Shown piece by piece: positions 19,057-27,523 of a DNA stretch of 52,771 nucleotides. The stretch comes from an uncultured Alphaproteobacteria bacterium (lineage in GTDB: Bacteria; Pseudomonadota; Alphaproteobacteria; Rhizobiales; Aestuariivirgaceae). The stretch lies in the NCBI GenBank assembly GCA_937870685.1, contig CALMZX010000048.1, positions 1 to 52,771 on the forward strand, written 5' to 3'. Both the position numbers and the translations under genes were made by a program. The notes beneath the pieces were generated by a model. It saw nothing but the letters and a program-made list of their open reading frames with translations, searched no databases and was not told the origin of the DNA. How positions within the stretch are numbered: position 1 is the stretch's first letter; every line of letters begins with the position of its first letter.

Positions 19057-20690
19057 GGCTTCAACTGCACGTTCGAGGACAAGGCCACACGGCTGGACTT
19101 CACATGCAGCACGGCAGGGCCGGGAGCAGCCAGGAAGGCTTCCACCGTGCCGTCGATGTCATTGTCTCCGCGTGCGATGTGGAAGGAGGCCGCGCCAAAG
19201 GACTTGGCCCAGTCGTCGAAGTCGGGATTCTTCAGCATCGTGCCGGAAACGCGGCCCGGGAACTCGCGTTCCTGATGGGTGCGGATGGTGCCGTAGATGC
19301 CGTTGTTGGAGATGACGATCTTCGGCGCGCCGCCGTGTGCCATGGCGGTGGCGATTTCCTGTCCCGTCATCAGCACGCCGCCATCGCCGACAAAGCAGAT
19401 GGAGGTGCGGTTGGGCTGCTCGATGGCGGCTGCCACGGTGCCGGGCACGCCAATGCCCATCGCACCCACAATGCCGCCGATCAGCGTGTTCTCCGGCGTC
19501 ATCTTCCAATGCCGGTGCACCCAGGTGGAAATGTTGCCGGCATCGGTGACGAGGATCGCATCCTTCGGCGCCAGCCGGGAGAGCGCATCCACCACCACGC
19601 CAAAATCAATGCCGTCCTCGGCATCCACAGGCGTGTAGACCTGCGTGCCCTTGACCACGCCATTGAGCTTGCTGATCCACGCCTCGCGCGCAGCATTGAC
19701 GACACGCGCCGATTGCGACAGCCCGCTGAGCACGCCCACCGGATCGGCAATGAGGCCGAGATCGGTGCGGAAGACATGGCCAATGGGTTTGCCGTCGGGA
19801 TAGACATGCACCAGCGTCTGCTTCGGTGCAGGCGTCTGCGGGAAGGTGTAGCCGAGGCTTGCAACGTCGCCGAGCCGCGTGCCGATGGCGACAATGAGAT
19901 CAGCCTCCTGCAGCGCCTTGCGGTGCTGGGGCAGGGCGCCAAAACCGAGATGGCCCGCATAGAGCGGCGAGGCGTTGTCGAACAACTCCTGGTTCTTCCA
20001 GGTGACCGCGACGGGAATGCGCTGCGCCTCGGCAAAACGCCGGATCGCCGACTTGCCTGCGGCGCTGCGCAGGGCGCCGCCGACCACCAGCACCGGACGC
20101 TCACTGTTGTCGATCAGGTCCTGAATGCGGTCGAGGTCGGAGGGCGACACGCCGACGGTCGCCAGCGGAAACACCACCGCGTCCTTTTCCTCCACCGCGT
20201 CATCCAGCATGTCCTCCGGCAGCGAGATGACCACCGGTCCGGGCACGCCTTGCCGCGCAAGCCGGAAACTGCGCGGCAGGATTTCATGCAGCTTGCGCCC
20301 GTCATTGATCTCGTAGACGCCCTTGGCCATGCTGCCGAAGAAGGCGTTGTAGTCCACTTCCTGGAACACACCGCGTGTGCGTTCCTCGCGCGACACCTGG
20401 CCCACCAGCAGGATCACCGGCAGGGCGTCCTGGTCCGCCATGTGGACGGCGATGGAGGCATTGGTGGCACCGGGACCGCGGCTCACCATGAACACGGCGG
20501 GCTCGCCCGTCAGCTTGGCTTCGGCGCAGGCCATGAAGCCGGCACCGCCCTCGTGACGGCACACGATCACCTCGATGCCGCAGTCATGCAGCGCGTCGAG
20601 CAGGGTGAGGTAGCTTTCCCCCGGAACGCAATAGATGCGCTTGATGCCGTGGGCCTTGAGGGATTGAACGATGTGGTCAGCTGCGCGCAT
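19053..20690 (-). CDS. Thiamine pyrophosphate-dependent enzyme, acetolactate-synthase-like
   Basis: A 545-residue three-domain TPP enzyme. Catalytic Glu47 is in CRHEGGAG, the central domain carries [10 protein letters not shown], and the TPP/magnesium motif runs from GDGG to SNNGIYG with the usual spacing. It resembles acetolactate synthase large subunits and 2-hydroxyacyl-CoA-lyase-like proteins, but no regulatory subunit (ilvH) is adjacent, so it is probably not the biosynthetic enzyme. Sulfoacetaldehyde acetyltransferase was considered; the N-terminus does not match. An upstream TTG (20705) could add five residues. It leads the overlapping operon with purD. Confidence 0.85.
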   Translation of the reverse strand: MRAADHIVQSLKAHGIKRIYCVPGESYLTLLDALHDCGIEVIVCRHEGGAGFMACAEAKLTGEPAVFMVSRGPGATNASIAVHMADQDALPVILLVGQVSREERTRGVFQEVDYNAFFGSMAKGVYEINDGRKLHEILPRSFRLARQGVPGPVVISLPEDMLDDAVEEKDAVVFPLATVGVSPSDLDRIQDLIDNSERPVLVVGGALRSAAGKSAIRRFAEAQRIPVAVTWKNQELFDNASPLYAGHLGFGALPQHRKALQEADLIVAIGTRLGDVASLGYTFPQTPAPKQTLVHVYPDGKPIGHVFRTDLGLIADPVGVLSGLSQSARVVNAAREAWISKLNGVVKGTQVYTPVDAEDGIDFGVVVDALSRLAPKDAILVTDAGNISTWVHRHWKMTPENTLIGGIVGAMGIGVPGTVAAAIEQPNRTSICFVGDGGVLMTGQEIATAMAHGGAPKIVISNNGIYGTIRTHQEREFPGRVSGTMLKNPDFDDWAKSFGAASFHIARGDNDIDGTVEAFLAAPGPAVLHVKSSRVALSSNVQLKP

Positions 20691-20759
20691 GTCGGTTCCG
20701 GGCAAGAGGGGTTTTCTGCACCCCTCATGCCTGAAAGATGAGGCCTCTGTCGATACCGC

Positions 20760-22229
20760 TTACGGCAGTGCGGCGTTGAGTTTTTCGAGGGCATCGGCCG
20801 CCCCGGCATGACCATCCGCCACGGCCCGGTCATACCACTCTCGCGCCTTGTCCGCGTCGGGTTCAAGCCCGTGCACGTTCATGGCGGTGTAAACGACCGG
20901 GTCATAGGTCTGGCCTGCGCCAAATGCCCCGTCCGCCAGTCCCATTCCGTGCGCCTTGATGAAGAATTGCCGGGCCGACACAAGGTCGCCGGTCTTGAGC
21001 AGGGCCTCGCCCTTGCCCAGCAATGTCTTCGCCTCGGTATCTTCCGCTTCCTGTGGCAGGGGGATGGCCTGTGGCAATGGTGCGCTCGCCATGGTCTGCA
21101 CCTCCGGCGGCGCATTGGCGGGCTGCACTGTGACAGTGCTCAAGTCCAGTTCCACCGTCATTTCGCGCGGTGGCGTGGCGGCAACACCGGTCTTTTCCTC
21201 GACGGCGGCGACGGCCAGGTCAATCTGCGGAGACTGGGCCTGGGGCACGACCAGTTTCACACCCTCGATCTCGGCAGGCTTGAGCAGCCACTCGCCATCC
21301 GCCACTTCCGTGCCCTGCGTGAGATAGGCATCGCCGGGCAGGCCGGTGATCTTGAGGGCCAGCGGCATGTTCGGGTCGGCCGGCACGGCGGAGAGCGCCA
21401 GCGGGATCGGATTGTTCAGAACCCCGCTCGCATCCGACACATCCACGCGCGCCATGCGCACCGGCTTTTTGGTCAGGACCGTGCTGCCGCCACCCCCGGC
21501 CGCGGATGCAGTTTGAACCGGAGAAGTCTCCTGTTTTGGAATGCCGGCCATCAGCGCGGTCACGCTGGAAGAGGCCATACCGGCGACAGCGTCATAGCCC
21601 TTGCGCACCAGCGGCATGTTGGCGCTGGCGAGACCCGCCACACCACCGATGCTGCAGGCCACGGCAAACAGGCTGGCGATGCGCAGCGGCGTGAGACGGG
21701 AACGCCCGTCATCTTCGGTCGGGACGGTCTGCCTGGCATTCATCTTCTTCTGCCATTCGCGGAAGCGCAGGTTGCCATCGTCGTCAGTGTTACGCCGCCC
21801 GCGCGCTGGCTCAGGCGCCATGGTGGAGAAAGGCGGAACCGGGCCTGACGCCATGCGCTTGGCCGACTGGAAGCGCTCCTCCAGGCGGCGGCGGTAGGCC
21901 TCATAGGCCTCCGGGCTTGGCTGTTCGAACATGGGCGCATGGGCGCGCGCCGAACGGTAGTGGCTTGCCAGCCGCTCGCTGTCTTCCGGGTTGATCGCGG
22001 TTCCAAACCAGCTGGGTGTCAAGTCGGCGGAGTCAGCTGGTGCGCTTTCATCCACGGCATCATCCACCGGTTCGGCAAGCGCAAAGGAATCCGACGCATC
22101 CAGTTCCACGGTGTCGGGATCAGGTTGACTGGCCATGCCGGGCACGGTGTTCAATACGAAGTCTGCCTCCCCGACAGCTTTGGTTGCCAGGGTGGGATCG
22201 TTGGGCGTACCGCGCTTCGACTTGCTCAT
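20760..22229 (-). CDS. Membrane-anchored protein with Sel1/TPR-like C-terminus
   Basis: A 489-residue protein I cannot name. Residues 1-180 are hydrophilic and Pro/Asp-rich, presumably cytoplasmic. One membrane segment lies at about 182-203 (IASLFAVACSIGGVAGL). Residues 255-350 include an Ig-like stretch (PLALKITGLPGDAYLTQGTE then DGEWLLKPAEIEGVKL) resembling repeats of large adhesins. Residues 403-488 form one or two Sel1/TPR-type helical repeats. GGAGACGGGC precedes the ATG. Its start overlaps the stop of the TAXI binding-protein gene (ATGA, 22226-22229), so the two are coupled and may act together at the inner membrane or periplasm. Confidence 0.75.
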   Translation of the reverse strand: MSKSKRGTPNDPTLATKAVGEADFVLNTVPGMASQPDPDTVELDASDSFALAEPVDDAVDESAPADSADLTPSWFGTAINPEDSERLASHYRSARAHAPMFEQPSPEAYEAYRRRLEERFQSAKRMASGPVPPFSTMAPEPARGRRNTDDDGNLRFREWQKKMNARQTVPTEDDGRSRLTPLRIASLFAVACSIGGVAGLASANMPLVRKGYDAVAGMASSSVTALMAGIPKQETSPVQTASAAGGGGSTVLTKKPVRMARVDVSDASGVLNNPIPLALSAVPADPNMPLALKITGLPGDAYLTQGTEVADGEWLLKPAEIEGVKLVVPQAQSPQIDLAVAAVEEKTGVAATPPREMTVELDLSTVTVQPANAPPEVQTMASAPLPQAIPLPQEAEDTEAKTLLGKGEALLKTGDLVSARQFFIKAHGMGLADGAFGAGQTYDPVVYTAMNVHGLEPDADKAREWYDRAVADGHAGAADALEKLNAALP

Positions 22230-23206
22230 TGCCCGTCTCCTTGCTGCAATTGGGATTCTGTTGTGGCCGCGCTTTGCGGCGCCTCGGTTGCCAGTTGGCC
22301 GAGTGCGTCTTGTGCCGCACGGTGCCGGGTCCATCCCGGAATCTCGGCCGCGAGATTGGCGTTGATCTTGAGTTGCGCGGCATTGCGCAGCAACGCGCCC
22401 GTGAAGGCTTTCAGCCGCGCGTCCCCCGGCTTGTCCGCACCCTTGCTGAACACCATGATGGCCAGCGGTGCGGCGACTGTTTCAACGTCGCCACCGCTTT
22501 GCACCAGCGATGGCGCATCAGCCGGGCTGATCATGATCGGCGTATAGGTGGCATCTAGGGATTTGGGCAGCGCCAGAGGCAGCAGCTTGTAGCGCTTGCC
22601 ATCGAGTTTTGCCGACTTGAGCAGCCCCGCATCCACGAGTGCTGCATCGGCAGCGCCTTGCGTGAGCACGGCAAGGGCATCTCCATTTTGCCGGGCAACA
22701 CGCGCGAAGCTGACACCATGCGCGTTGAACAGCAGCTCGCCTGCCACAAAGCCCATGCTGCCAGTGGGGCCGGTGGCGATGCGTTTGCCGTTGAGGTCAG
22801 AGAGCGAGTTGACGCCGCGCGGCACGATCAGCGCCCAGGTGACAGGTTGCAGGCGGGCGAGATAGGTGAACTTTCCGCCAAAGCCCTGCAGCAGCCCCTG
22901 CGCCTGCGCATAGGTGAGTGTGTCGAGCGGCAGCAGGGCCGCGTCAATGGTGTCGAGATAGGCGAGATCGGAGACGGCCTGAAGGGTGCCGGAGCCCACG
23001 ACGGGCAGCACGCGCAGGCCCTGTTCATGTTGCACGGCGGCGGCGATGTTGATGGTCTGGGCCAGCCACTGCGGATCAGCCGCCATCAAGCTCAGAGTCT
23101 TCTGGTTGATCTTCTCGGCGCGCGACTGGGCAAGCACCAGGGTGGACCCTGTCACAGCCAAGCCAAAGACGGCAATTGCCGCTATGCAGCGCCTCAGAAC
23201 GCCCAT
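22226..23206 (-). CDS. TAXI-family periplasmic solute-binding protein
   Basis: A 326-residue exported protein with a signal peptide (positively charged MGVLRRC, hydrophobic core, cleavage near VLAQS). The mature part resembles TAXI/NMT1-like binding proteins: early VGSGTLQAVSDL ligand-binding loop, LNGKRIATGPTGSMGF, then QGAADAALVDAG. Such proteins normally feed a TRAP transporter with fused membrane subunits, but none is next door. Instead it is coupled by ATGA to the Sel1/TPR membrane protein. The C-terminus ends in a Gln/Thr-rich tail. Ligand unknown; TAXI proteins known so far bind glutamate or related acids. Confidence 0.75.
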   Translation of the reverse strand: MGVLRRCIAAIAVFGLAVTGSTLVLAQSRAEKINQKTLSLMAADPQWLAQTINIAAAVQHEQGLRVLPVVGSGTLQAVSDLAYLDTIDAALLPLDTLTYAQAQGLLQGFGGKFTYLARLQPVTWALIVPRGVNSLSDLNGKRIATGPTGSMGFVAGELLFNAHGVSFARVARQNGDALAVLTQGAADAALVDAGLLKSAKLDGKRYKLLPLALPKSLDATYTPIMISPADAPSLVQSGGDVETVAAPLAIMVFSKGADKPGDARLKAFTGALLRNAAQLKINANLAAEIPGWTRHRAAQDALGQLATEAPQSAATTESQLQQGDGQ

Positions 23207-23317
23207 TCCGCCTACCCCGCGATTGCCGTCCCAGGGAGGGGCACCAGACGCCCCGCAGGTTAACTTGTCGTCACCTTTTGTGGCGCTGGCGGGGCAGAAA
23301 TGGGGAATTGTGGCGCA

Positions 23318-24460
23318 TCAGCCCCGCTGGGCGAGGGGAACATAGTCCCGCGCCGGCGGCCCGTCATAGAGCGTGAGCGGTCGGATCAGGATGTTGTTCT
23401 GCAGCTGTTCGAGGCATTGCACCGTCCACCCCGGCACGCGGCCCACGGCAAAGATCGGCACGAACAGGTCAGGGGCGATGCCATTGAGGTAATAGATGAC
23501 GCCGGAATAGAAATCGACGTTCACATTCACGCCGAAGCGCGCATAGGGCTTCATGGCATCGACCACGGCCTGCAGGATGGCGAACCACTTGGGCTCTCCC
23601 ATTTCCCGCGAGAGCTTTTCCACGCCATCGCGCATGTGGCGCGCCCGCGGATCTTCGGTGCGGTAGACGCGGTGCCCGAACCCGGTGACGGCCTCGCCCG
23701 CGGCGCGCTTGGCCTTGACATAGGCGGCAGCGTTTTCCGGGGCACCGATCTCCTGCGCCATCTTCATCACGTCCTCGGCGGCACCGCCATGGGCCGGGCC
23801 GGACAGGGCGGCGATGGCCGCCGTCATCGCCGCGTGCAGGTTGGCCTCGGTGCCGATCACCACGCGGCCCGTGAAGGACGAGGCATTGCTGCCGTGTTCG
23901 GCATGGAGGATGAGGTCGCGGTCCATCAGCAGCGCGGCATCGGCGGACGGTTTCCGCCCGGTGATGAGCCAGAGGAAATTGGCGGCGTGTCCAAGCGCCG
24001 GATCGGACTCCGGCACCGGCTTGCCCGCCCGCAAGGCGGCGTGCGTGCCAACGATGACAGGCACCTGCGAGGACAGCCGCAAGCCCTTGGCCCGCGTCGC
24101 CTCCGGCGAGTTGTCACCGGCCTGGGGATCGAACGCCGCCAGCGCCGAGACGGCGGTGCGCAGCACGTCCATCGGGTGGGCCTGGGCGATGGCACGGATG
24201 ATGTCGATGACAGCACCCGGAATCTGCCGCGCCGCCTTCAGCACCGCATCTGTTTCCCGCAACTGTGCCGCATTGGGCAGGTCACCGTTGAGCAGCAGGT
24301 AGGCCGTTTCCTCGAATGTGGACTGTTGCGCAAGATCATGGATGGAGTATCCCCGGTAGCGCAGTTCGCCTGCCTTGCCATCGATGAAGGTGCAGGCGGA
24401 GCGCTCGAAATAGACACCCTTGAGGCCACGATGGATTTCAGTCTTTTCTTCGCTGGTCAT
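23318..24460 (-). CDS. Citrate synthase / 2-methylcitrate synthase family enzyme
   Basis: A 380-residue citrate-synthase-fold enzyme, shorter than the main gram-negative type II enzyme (about 430) and closer to the type I/methylcitrate branch. The catalytic residues appear as His in HAEHGSNAS, His in GPAHGGA and Asp in [20 protein letters not shown] is the CoA/oxaloacetate loop. It starts only 23 bases from the divergent pta-like gene, so the two promoters must lie inside each other's coding regions. Whether it makes citrate or methylcitrate cannot be told by eye. Confidence 0.88.
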   Translation of the reverse strand: MTSEEKTEIHRGLKGVYFERSACTFIDGKAGELRYRGYSIHDLAQQSTFEETAYLLLNGDLPNAAQLRETDAVLKAARQIPGAVIDIIRAIAQAHPMDVLRTAVSALAAFDPQAGDNSPEATRAKGLRLSSQVPVIVGTHAALRAGKPVPESDPALGHAANFLWLITGRKPSADAALLMDRDLILHAEHGSNASSFTGRVVIGTEANLHAAMTAAIAALSGPAHGGAAEDVMKMAQEIGAPENAAAYVKAKRAAGEAVTGFGHRVYRTEDPRARHMRDGVEKLSREMGEPKWFAILQAVVDAMKPYARFGVNVNVDFYSGVIYYLNGIAPDLFVPIFAVGRVPGWTVQCLEQLQNNILIRPLTLYDGPPARDYVPLAQRG

Positions 24461-24483
24461 GCGCCGGTTCCGGAGGTTGCGTC

Positions 24484-25386
24484 ATGTCAGTGATTGTTGA
24501 GGCCAAGGCCAAAATCAAGGGCAGGGATCTGAAACTGGTGATGCCAGAAGCAGACGACCCCCGCATCGCCGAGGCGGCGAAGCGCATCGAGGCGGAGGGC
24601 CTGGCCAGGGTGATCCTCTTCGGCGCGGAGAACGTGCCACCAGCCTCGCCGGAGGCCATCGCCCGGCTGCGCGCCGTCCGTCCCAAACTCTCGGACACGC
24701 TGGCCGCGAAATTTCTGGCGAAACCTCTCTTCGCCGCGGGCGGTCTGGTGGCGACGGGCGGAGCGGATGCCATGCTCGCGGGTGCCGCCAACGCCACGGC
24801 GCGTGTCATCGAGGCAGCGTTGATGACCATCGGCCTCGCGCCGGCGATTGAAACGCCATCCAGCTTCTTCCTGATGCAATGGCCGGAACGCCGCCTCGTC
24901 TTTGCCGATTGCGCCGTGAACGTGCAGCCAACGGCTGCGCAACTGGCCGACATCGCCATCGCCTCAGCCGCCAGTGCGCGCGCAGTGCTGGAGGGCGAAC
25001 CGCGCGTCGCCCTGCTGTCCTTCTCCACCAAGGGTTCAGGCGATCATGCCGACGCGGAGAAAGTGCGCGAGGCATTGGGGATCGTGAAAACCCGCGCGCC
25101 TGAACTTCTGATTGACGGAGAACTGCAGGGCGATGCGGCTCTTTCGCAGGCGGTCGCCGCGCGCAAGGTGAAGGAGCCCAGCGCCGTTGCGGGCCGCGCC
25201 AATGTTCTGGTCTTCCCTGACCTTGATGCTGGCAACATCGCCTACAAGCTCACGCAGTATCTCGCGGGCGCGCAAGCCATCGGCCCGATCCTGCAGGGCT
25301 TTGCGCGGCCCGTCTCCGACCTCTCGCGCGGTGCCACGGTGGATGACATCGTAGACACGGCGGCATTGTTGCTCGCCATGGCGTGA
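24484..25386 (+). CDS. pta: Phosphate acetyltransferase-like (acetyl/butyryl transferase family)
   Basis: A 300-residue protein of the PTA_PTB family, moving an acyl group between CoA and phosphate. It lacks the N-terminal domain of E. coli Pta, like the short Pta of many bacteria. Recognisable parts are [11 protein letters not shown] at the start, [10 protein letters not shown] (about 178-187), [27 protein letters not shown] and the C-terminal [23 protein letters not shown] precedes the ATG. It converges on acetate kinase with a 5-base gap, so together they can interconvert acetyl-CoA and acetate. Acyl specificity is not certain. Confidence 0.85.
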   Translation: MSVIVEAKAKIKGRDLKLVMPEADDPRIAEAAKRIEAEGLARVILFGAENVPPASPEAIARLRAVRPKLSDTLAAKFLAKPLFAAGGLVATGGADAMLAGAANATARVIEAALMTIGLAPAIETPSSFFLMQWPERRLVFADCAVNVQPTAAQLADIAIASAASARAVLEGEPRVALLSFSTKGSGDHADAEKVREALGIVKTRAPELLIDGELQGDAALSQAVAARKVKEPSAVAGRANVLVFPDLDAGNIAYKLTQYLAGAQAIGPILQGFARPVSDLSRGATVDDIVDTAALLLAMA

Positions 25387-25391
25387 GACCG

Positions 25392-26486
25392 TCAAACAGC
25401 CAAAACACCCGCCACATGCCGTGCCATGGTGAGTTCCTCGTTGGCGGGGATCACATGCACATCATCCCCCGCAACGCCAAGCCAGGACAGATGCGTGAGG
25501 ATGCGTGCCCGCACCGGAGCGGCATTCTCGCCGACACCGCCCGTGAACAGGATGGCATCCACACCACCCAGTGCCGGCACAAGCGAAGCCGCGTGGCGCG
25601 CGGCGGAATAGCAGTAATACTCCACCGCTTCCGCCGCCTCTTTCCTGTCGCTGGACAGCAGCACGCGCATGTCGCTGGAGACGCCCGAAAGCCCAAGCAG
25701 GCCGCTCCTGCGGTAGAGCAGGTCTTCCAGTTGGTCGAGTGTCAGTTTCTCGTCACGCAGCAGGGCCACCAGCACGCCGGGATCGATGGAGCCGGTGCGC
25801 GTGCCCATGACAAGGCCATCCGCCGTCGAGAAGCCCATGGTGGTGGCAACGCTCCGGCCATCAAGAATGCCGCACATGGATGCGCCCGAGCCCAGATGCG
25901 CCGCCAGCACACGGCGCGGCAGGGGCCGCCCCACCTGTTCCGGATAGGCCGCAACCAGATGCTCATAATTCAGCCCGTGAAAACCGTAGCGGCGATAGCC
26001 CTTGTCGAAATAGCCGCGCGGCAGCGGCAGGCGCGTGGCGAGCTCCGGCTGTGTGGCATGAAAGGCCGTGTCGAAGCAGGCGATGTGCGCGACCTCCGGC
26101 AGGAGATTCCGCATGTCCCGCAGCACGCCAATGCCGAAGGGCAGGTGCAGGGGGGCCAGACTGCGCAGGCTGTCGAGGGTGGCAAGCACGCCATCGTCAA
26201 TGCGCGTGGGCGCGATGAAGGCTGATCCGCCATGCACGACACGGTGCCCCACGCCGCTGATGCCTGCGGGCGCAATGCCTTGGCCCGCAAGCCATTTGAG
26301 CAGGATCGCGAGGCCATCGCGGTAAGTCGTGGAGGCGGGCAGGGGCTCGTCGGTCGCGCCGCTTTGCAGGCGTGGGCCGGTGCCGATGCCGCTCACCTGT
26401 CCGCGCAAACGCTCGCGCAAGGGCGTTTCGTCATAGACCGCGAACTTGAGGGAGGAAGACCCGGCATTGAGAACAAGAATGGCCAT
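25392..26486 (-). CDS. ackA: Acetate kinase
   Basis: A 364-residue acetate/propionate kinase of the ASKHA fold, shorter than the usual 400. It shows LVLNAGSSSLKF at the start, HRVVHGG, the active-site FDTAFH, GFHGLNYEH, HLGSGAS, GTRTGSIDPG and FTGGVGEN. It makes ATP from acetyl phosphate or the reverse. It is convergent with the pta-like gene, five bases apart, an unusual orientation for a pathway pair. Butyrate kinase is a less likely alternative. Confidence 0.93.
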   Translation of the reverse strand: MAILVLNAGSSSLKFAVYDETPLRERLRGQVSGIGTGPRLQSGATDEPLPASTTYRDGLAILLKWLAGQGIAPAGISGVGHRVVHGGSAFIAPTRIDDGVLATLDSLRSLAPLHLPFGIGVLRDMRNLLPEVAHIACFDTAFHATQPELATRLPLPRGYFDKGYRRYGFHGLNYEHLVAAYPEQVGRPLPRRVLAAHLGSGASMCGILDGRSVATTMGFSTADGLVMGTRTGSIDPGVLVALLRDEKLTLDQLEDLLYRRSGLLGLSGVSSDMRVLLSSDRKEAAEAVEYYCYSAARHAASLVPALGGVDAILFTGGVGENAAPVRARILTHLSWLGVAGDDVHVIPANEELTMARHVAGVLAV

Positions 26487-26529
26487 GGCCCTTCTTCAGG
26501 CCGTGTCTGTCCCGTGGCAAGGGCCTGTC

Positions 26530-26940
26530 TCAGTATTTCACCAGACCTGAGCGCGAGAGCCTGAAGCCCTTGCCGTTGGCCTTGCAGGTCAGGCCCTTCC
26601 TGGAGGAGGTGCAGGTGATGCCGTCCTGCTTCCAGGTGCTGCCATAGGTGAAGATGTTGCCAAGCGGCTCGCCATAGCCGCAGCCCGGCACTTCGCCGGG
26701 GTCCTTGTAAACCGTCATCTGGCCACGCGGCGTGAGAATGACGGTCCAGTACTTCGGATTGACGCGCGAGCAGGAGAGTTTGGCGCCGTCCGTCGCCTTG
26801 GGGAAATACGAGCAGCAGATGTTGTTGCCGGGCATGTCGAACTCGATGGAGCCACCGTCCGAGGCTTTGAAGTCAATGGCAAAGGCTGGGGCCGCCAGAA
26901 GGGTTGTGAGGGCGGCGGCAAGAATCAGGGGTGTGCGCAT
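26530..26940 (-). CDS. Small secreted cysteine-rich protein, DUF6636-like
   Basis: A 136-residue exported protein. The signal peptide is residues 1-21 (cleavage after APAFA). The mature part has six cysteines (42, 43, 57, 87, 110, 119), probably in disulfides, and the pattern FDMPGNNICCSYF, LSCSR, YGSTW, GITCTSSRKGLTC and GFRLSR, which I recognise from DUF6636-type proteins. Function is unknown. The start at 26940 gives a clean signal peptide; an upstream ATG would add eight residues. It diverges from zur, and its start is about 90 bases from the Zur box, so zinc control is possible. Confidence 0.75.
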   Translation of the reverse strand: MRTPLILAAALTTLLAAPAFAIDFKASDGGSIEFDMPGNNICCSYFPKATDGAKLSCSRVNPKYWTVILTPRGQMTVYKDPGEVPGCGYGEPLGNIFTYGSTWKQDGITCTSSRKGLTCKANGKGFRLSRSGLVKY

Positions 26941-27034
26941 GGGGCTCTCCAGTGTTGCCCGCACACTGCGCCTGTCCGTCTGAACGCCACTTGAACGGGA
27001 AGCCCGATACCGGGTGATTGCGCCCGACTTGAAA

Positions 27035-27049
27035 TGTTATAATATAACA
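27035..27049. promoter_or_regulatory. Zur box overlapping the zur promoter
   Basis: TGTTATA-A-TATAACA is a perfect 7-1-7 palindrome that fits the alphaproteobacterial Zur consensus, extended by GAAA before and AGC after. TATAAT (27038-27043) inside it can be the -10 of the zur promoter, so Zur bound to zinc would block transcription of zur-znuCB. The zur ATG begins four bases after the palindrome, with no ribosome binding site between, which suggests a leaderless message. Confidence 0.85.
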
Positions 27050-27052
27050 AGC

Positions 27053-27523
27053 ATGACCTTCCCCAGCCCCAAGCATGACCACCACCGCTGCACCGCCAAC
27101 ATCGTCTCCCATGCGGAACAGGTCTGTGCCCGCAGCGGTGCCCGCCTCACCGGGCAGCGCCGGGATGTGCTGGCCTGTGTGGCCGAAAGCCACCAGGCCG
27201 TGGGTGCCTATGAAATCATCGAACGCATGGCGGTGCACGGGCCCAGGCCCGCTCCGATCACGGTGTATCGCGCGTTGGAATTCCTGCAGGAGCAGAACCT
27301 TGTCCACAAGATCGAAAGCCGCAACGCCTACGTCGCCTGCGCCGAACAGCATGATGGCGCACCTGCCGCCCTGTTGATCTGCGAGACCTGCAGCAATGTC
27401 TCGGAAGTGCTGGACCGTGCCGCCGCGGCGGGCCTTCTTGATGCGGCCCGCGCCCAGGGCTTCACCGTGAAGCATTCCGTCGTCGAACTGTCCGGCCTTT
27501 GCGCCCATTGCCGGAGCGTCTGA
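27053..27523 (+). CDS. zur: Zinc uptake regulator Zur (Fur family)
   Basis: A 156-residue Fur-family repressor. The winged helix covers about residues 30-85 (LTGQRRDVLACVAESHQAVGAYEIIERM, PITVYRALEFLQEQNLVHKIESRNAYVAC). The structural zinc site is CETC and CAHC, and the N-terminus is His-rich. The adjacent znuCB genes and the Zur box identify it as Zur rather than Fur. The start at 27053 is preferred; the reading frame extends 39 bases upstream but that part lies across the promoter. The stop overlaps the znuC start. It represses zinc uptake when zinc is ample. Confidence 0.93.
   Translation: MTFPSPKHDHHRCTANIVSHAEQVCARSGARLTGQRRDVLACVAESHQAVGAYEIIERMAVHGPRPAPITVYRALEFLQEQNLVHKIESRNAYVACAEQHDGAPAALLICETCSNVSEVLDRAAAAGLLDAARAQGFTVKHSVVELSGLCAHCRSV

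Noticed and set aside
19053-20690. TPP enzyme as sulfoacetaldehyde acetyltransferase (Xsc), to complete a taurine pathway with pta, ald and soe
   Set aside because: The N-terminal sequence and shorter length do not match Xsc as I know it, and it lies in a purD operon.
20706-20726. GAGGGGT/ACCCCTC hairpin upstream of the TPP enzyme as a terminator
   Set aside because: The 7-base stem has no T-run on the minus strand in the right place and lies directly before the gene start; too weak to list.
19104-20741. A 545-codon plus-strand open frame opposite the TPP enzyme
   Set aside because: It is the complement of the TPP enzyme gene; the translation has no family motifs and a shadow-like composition.
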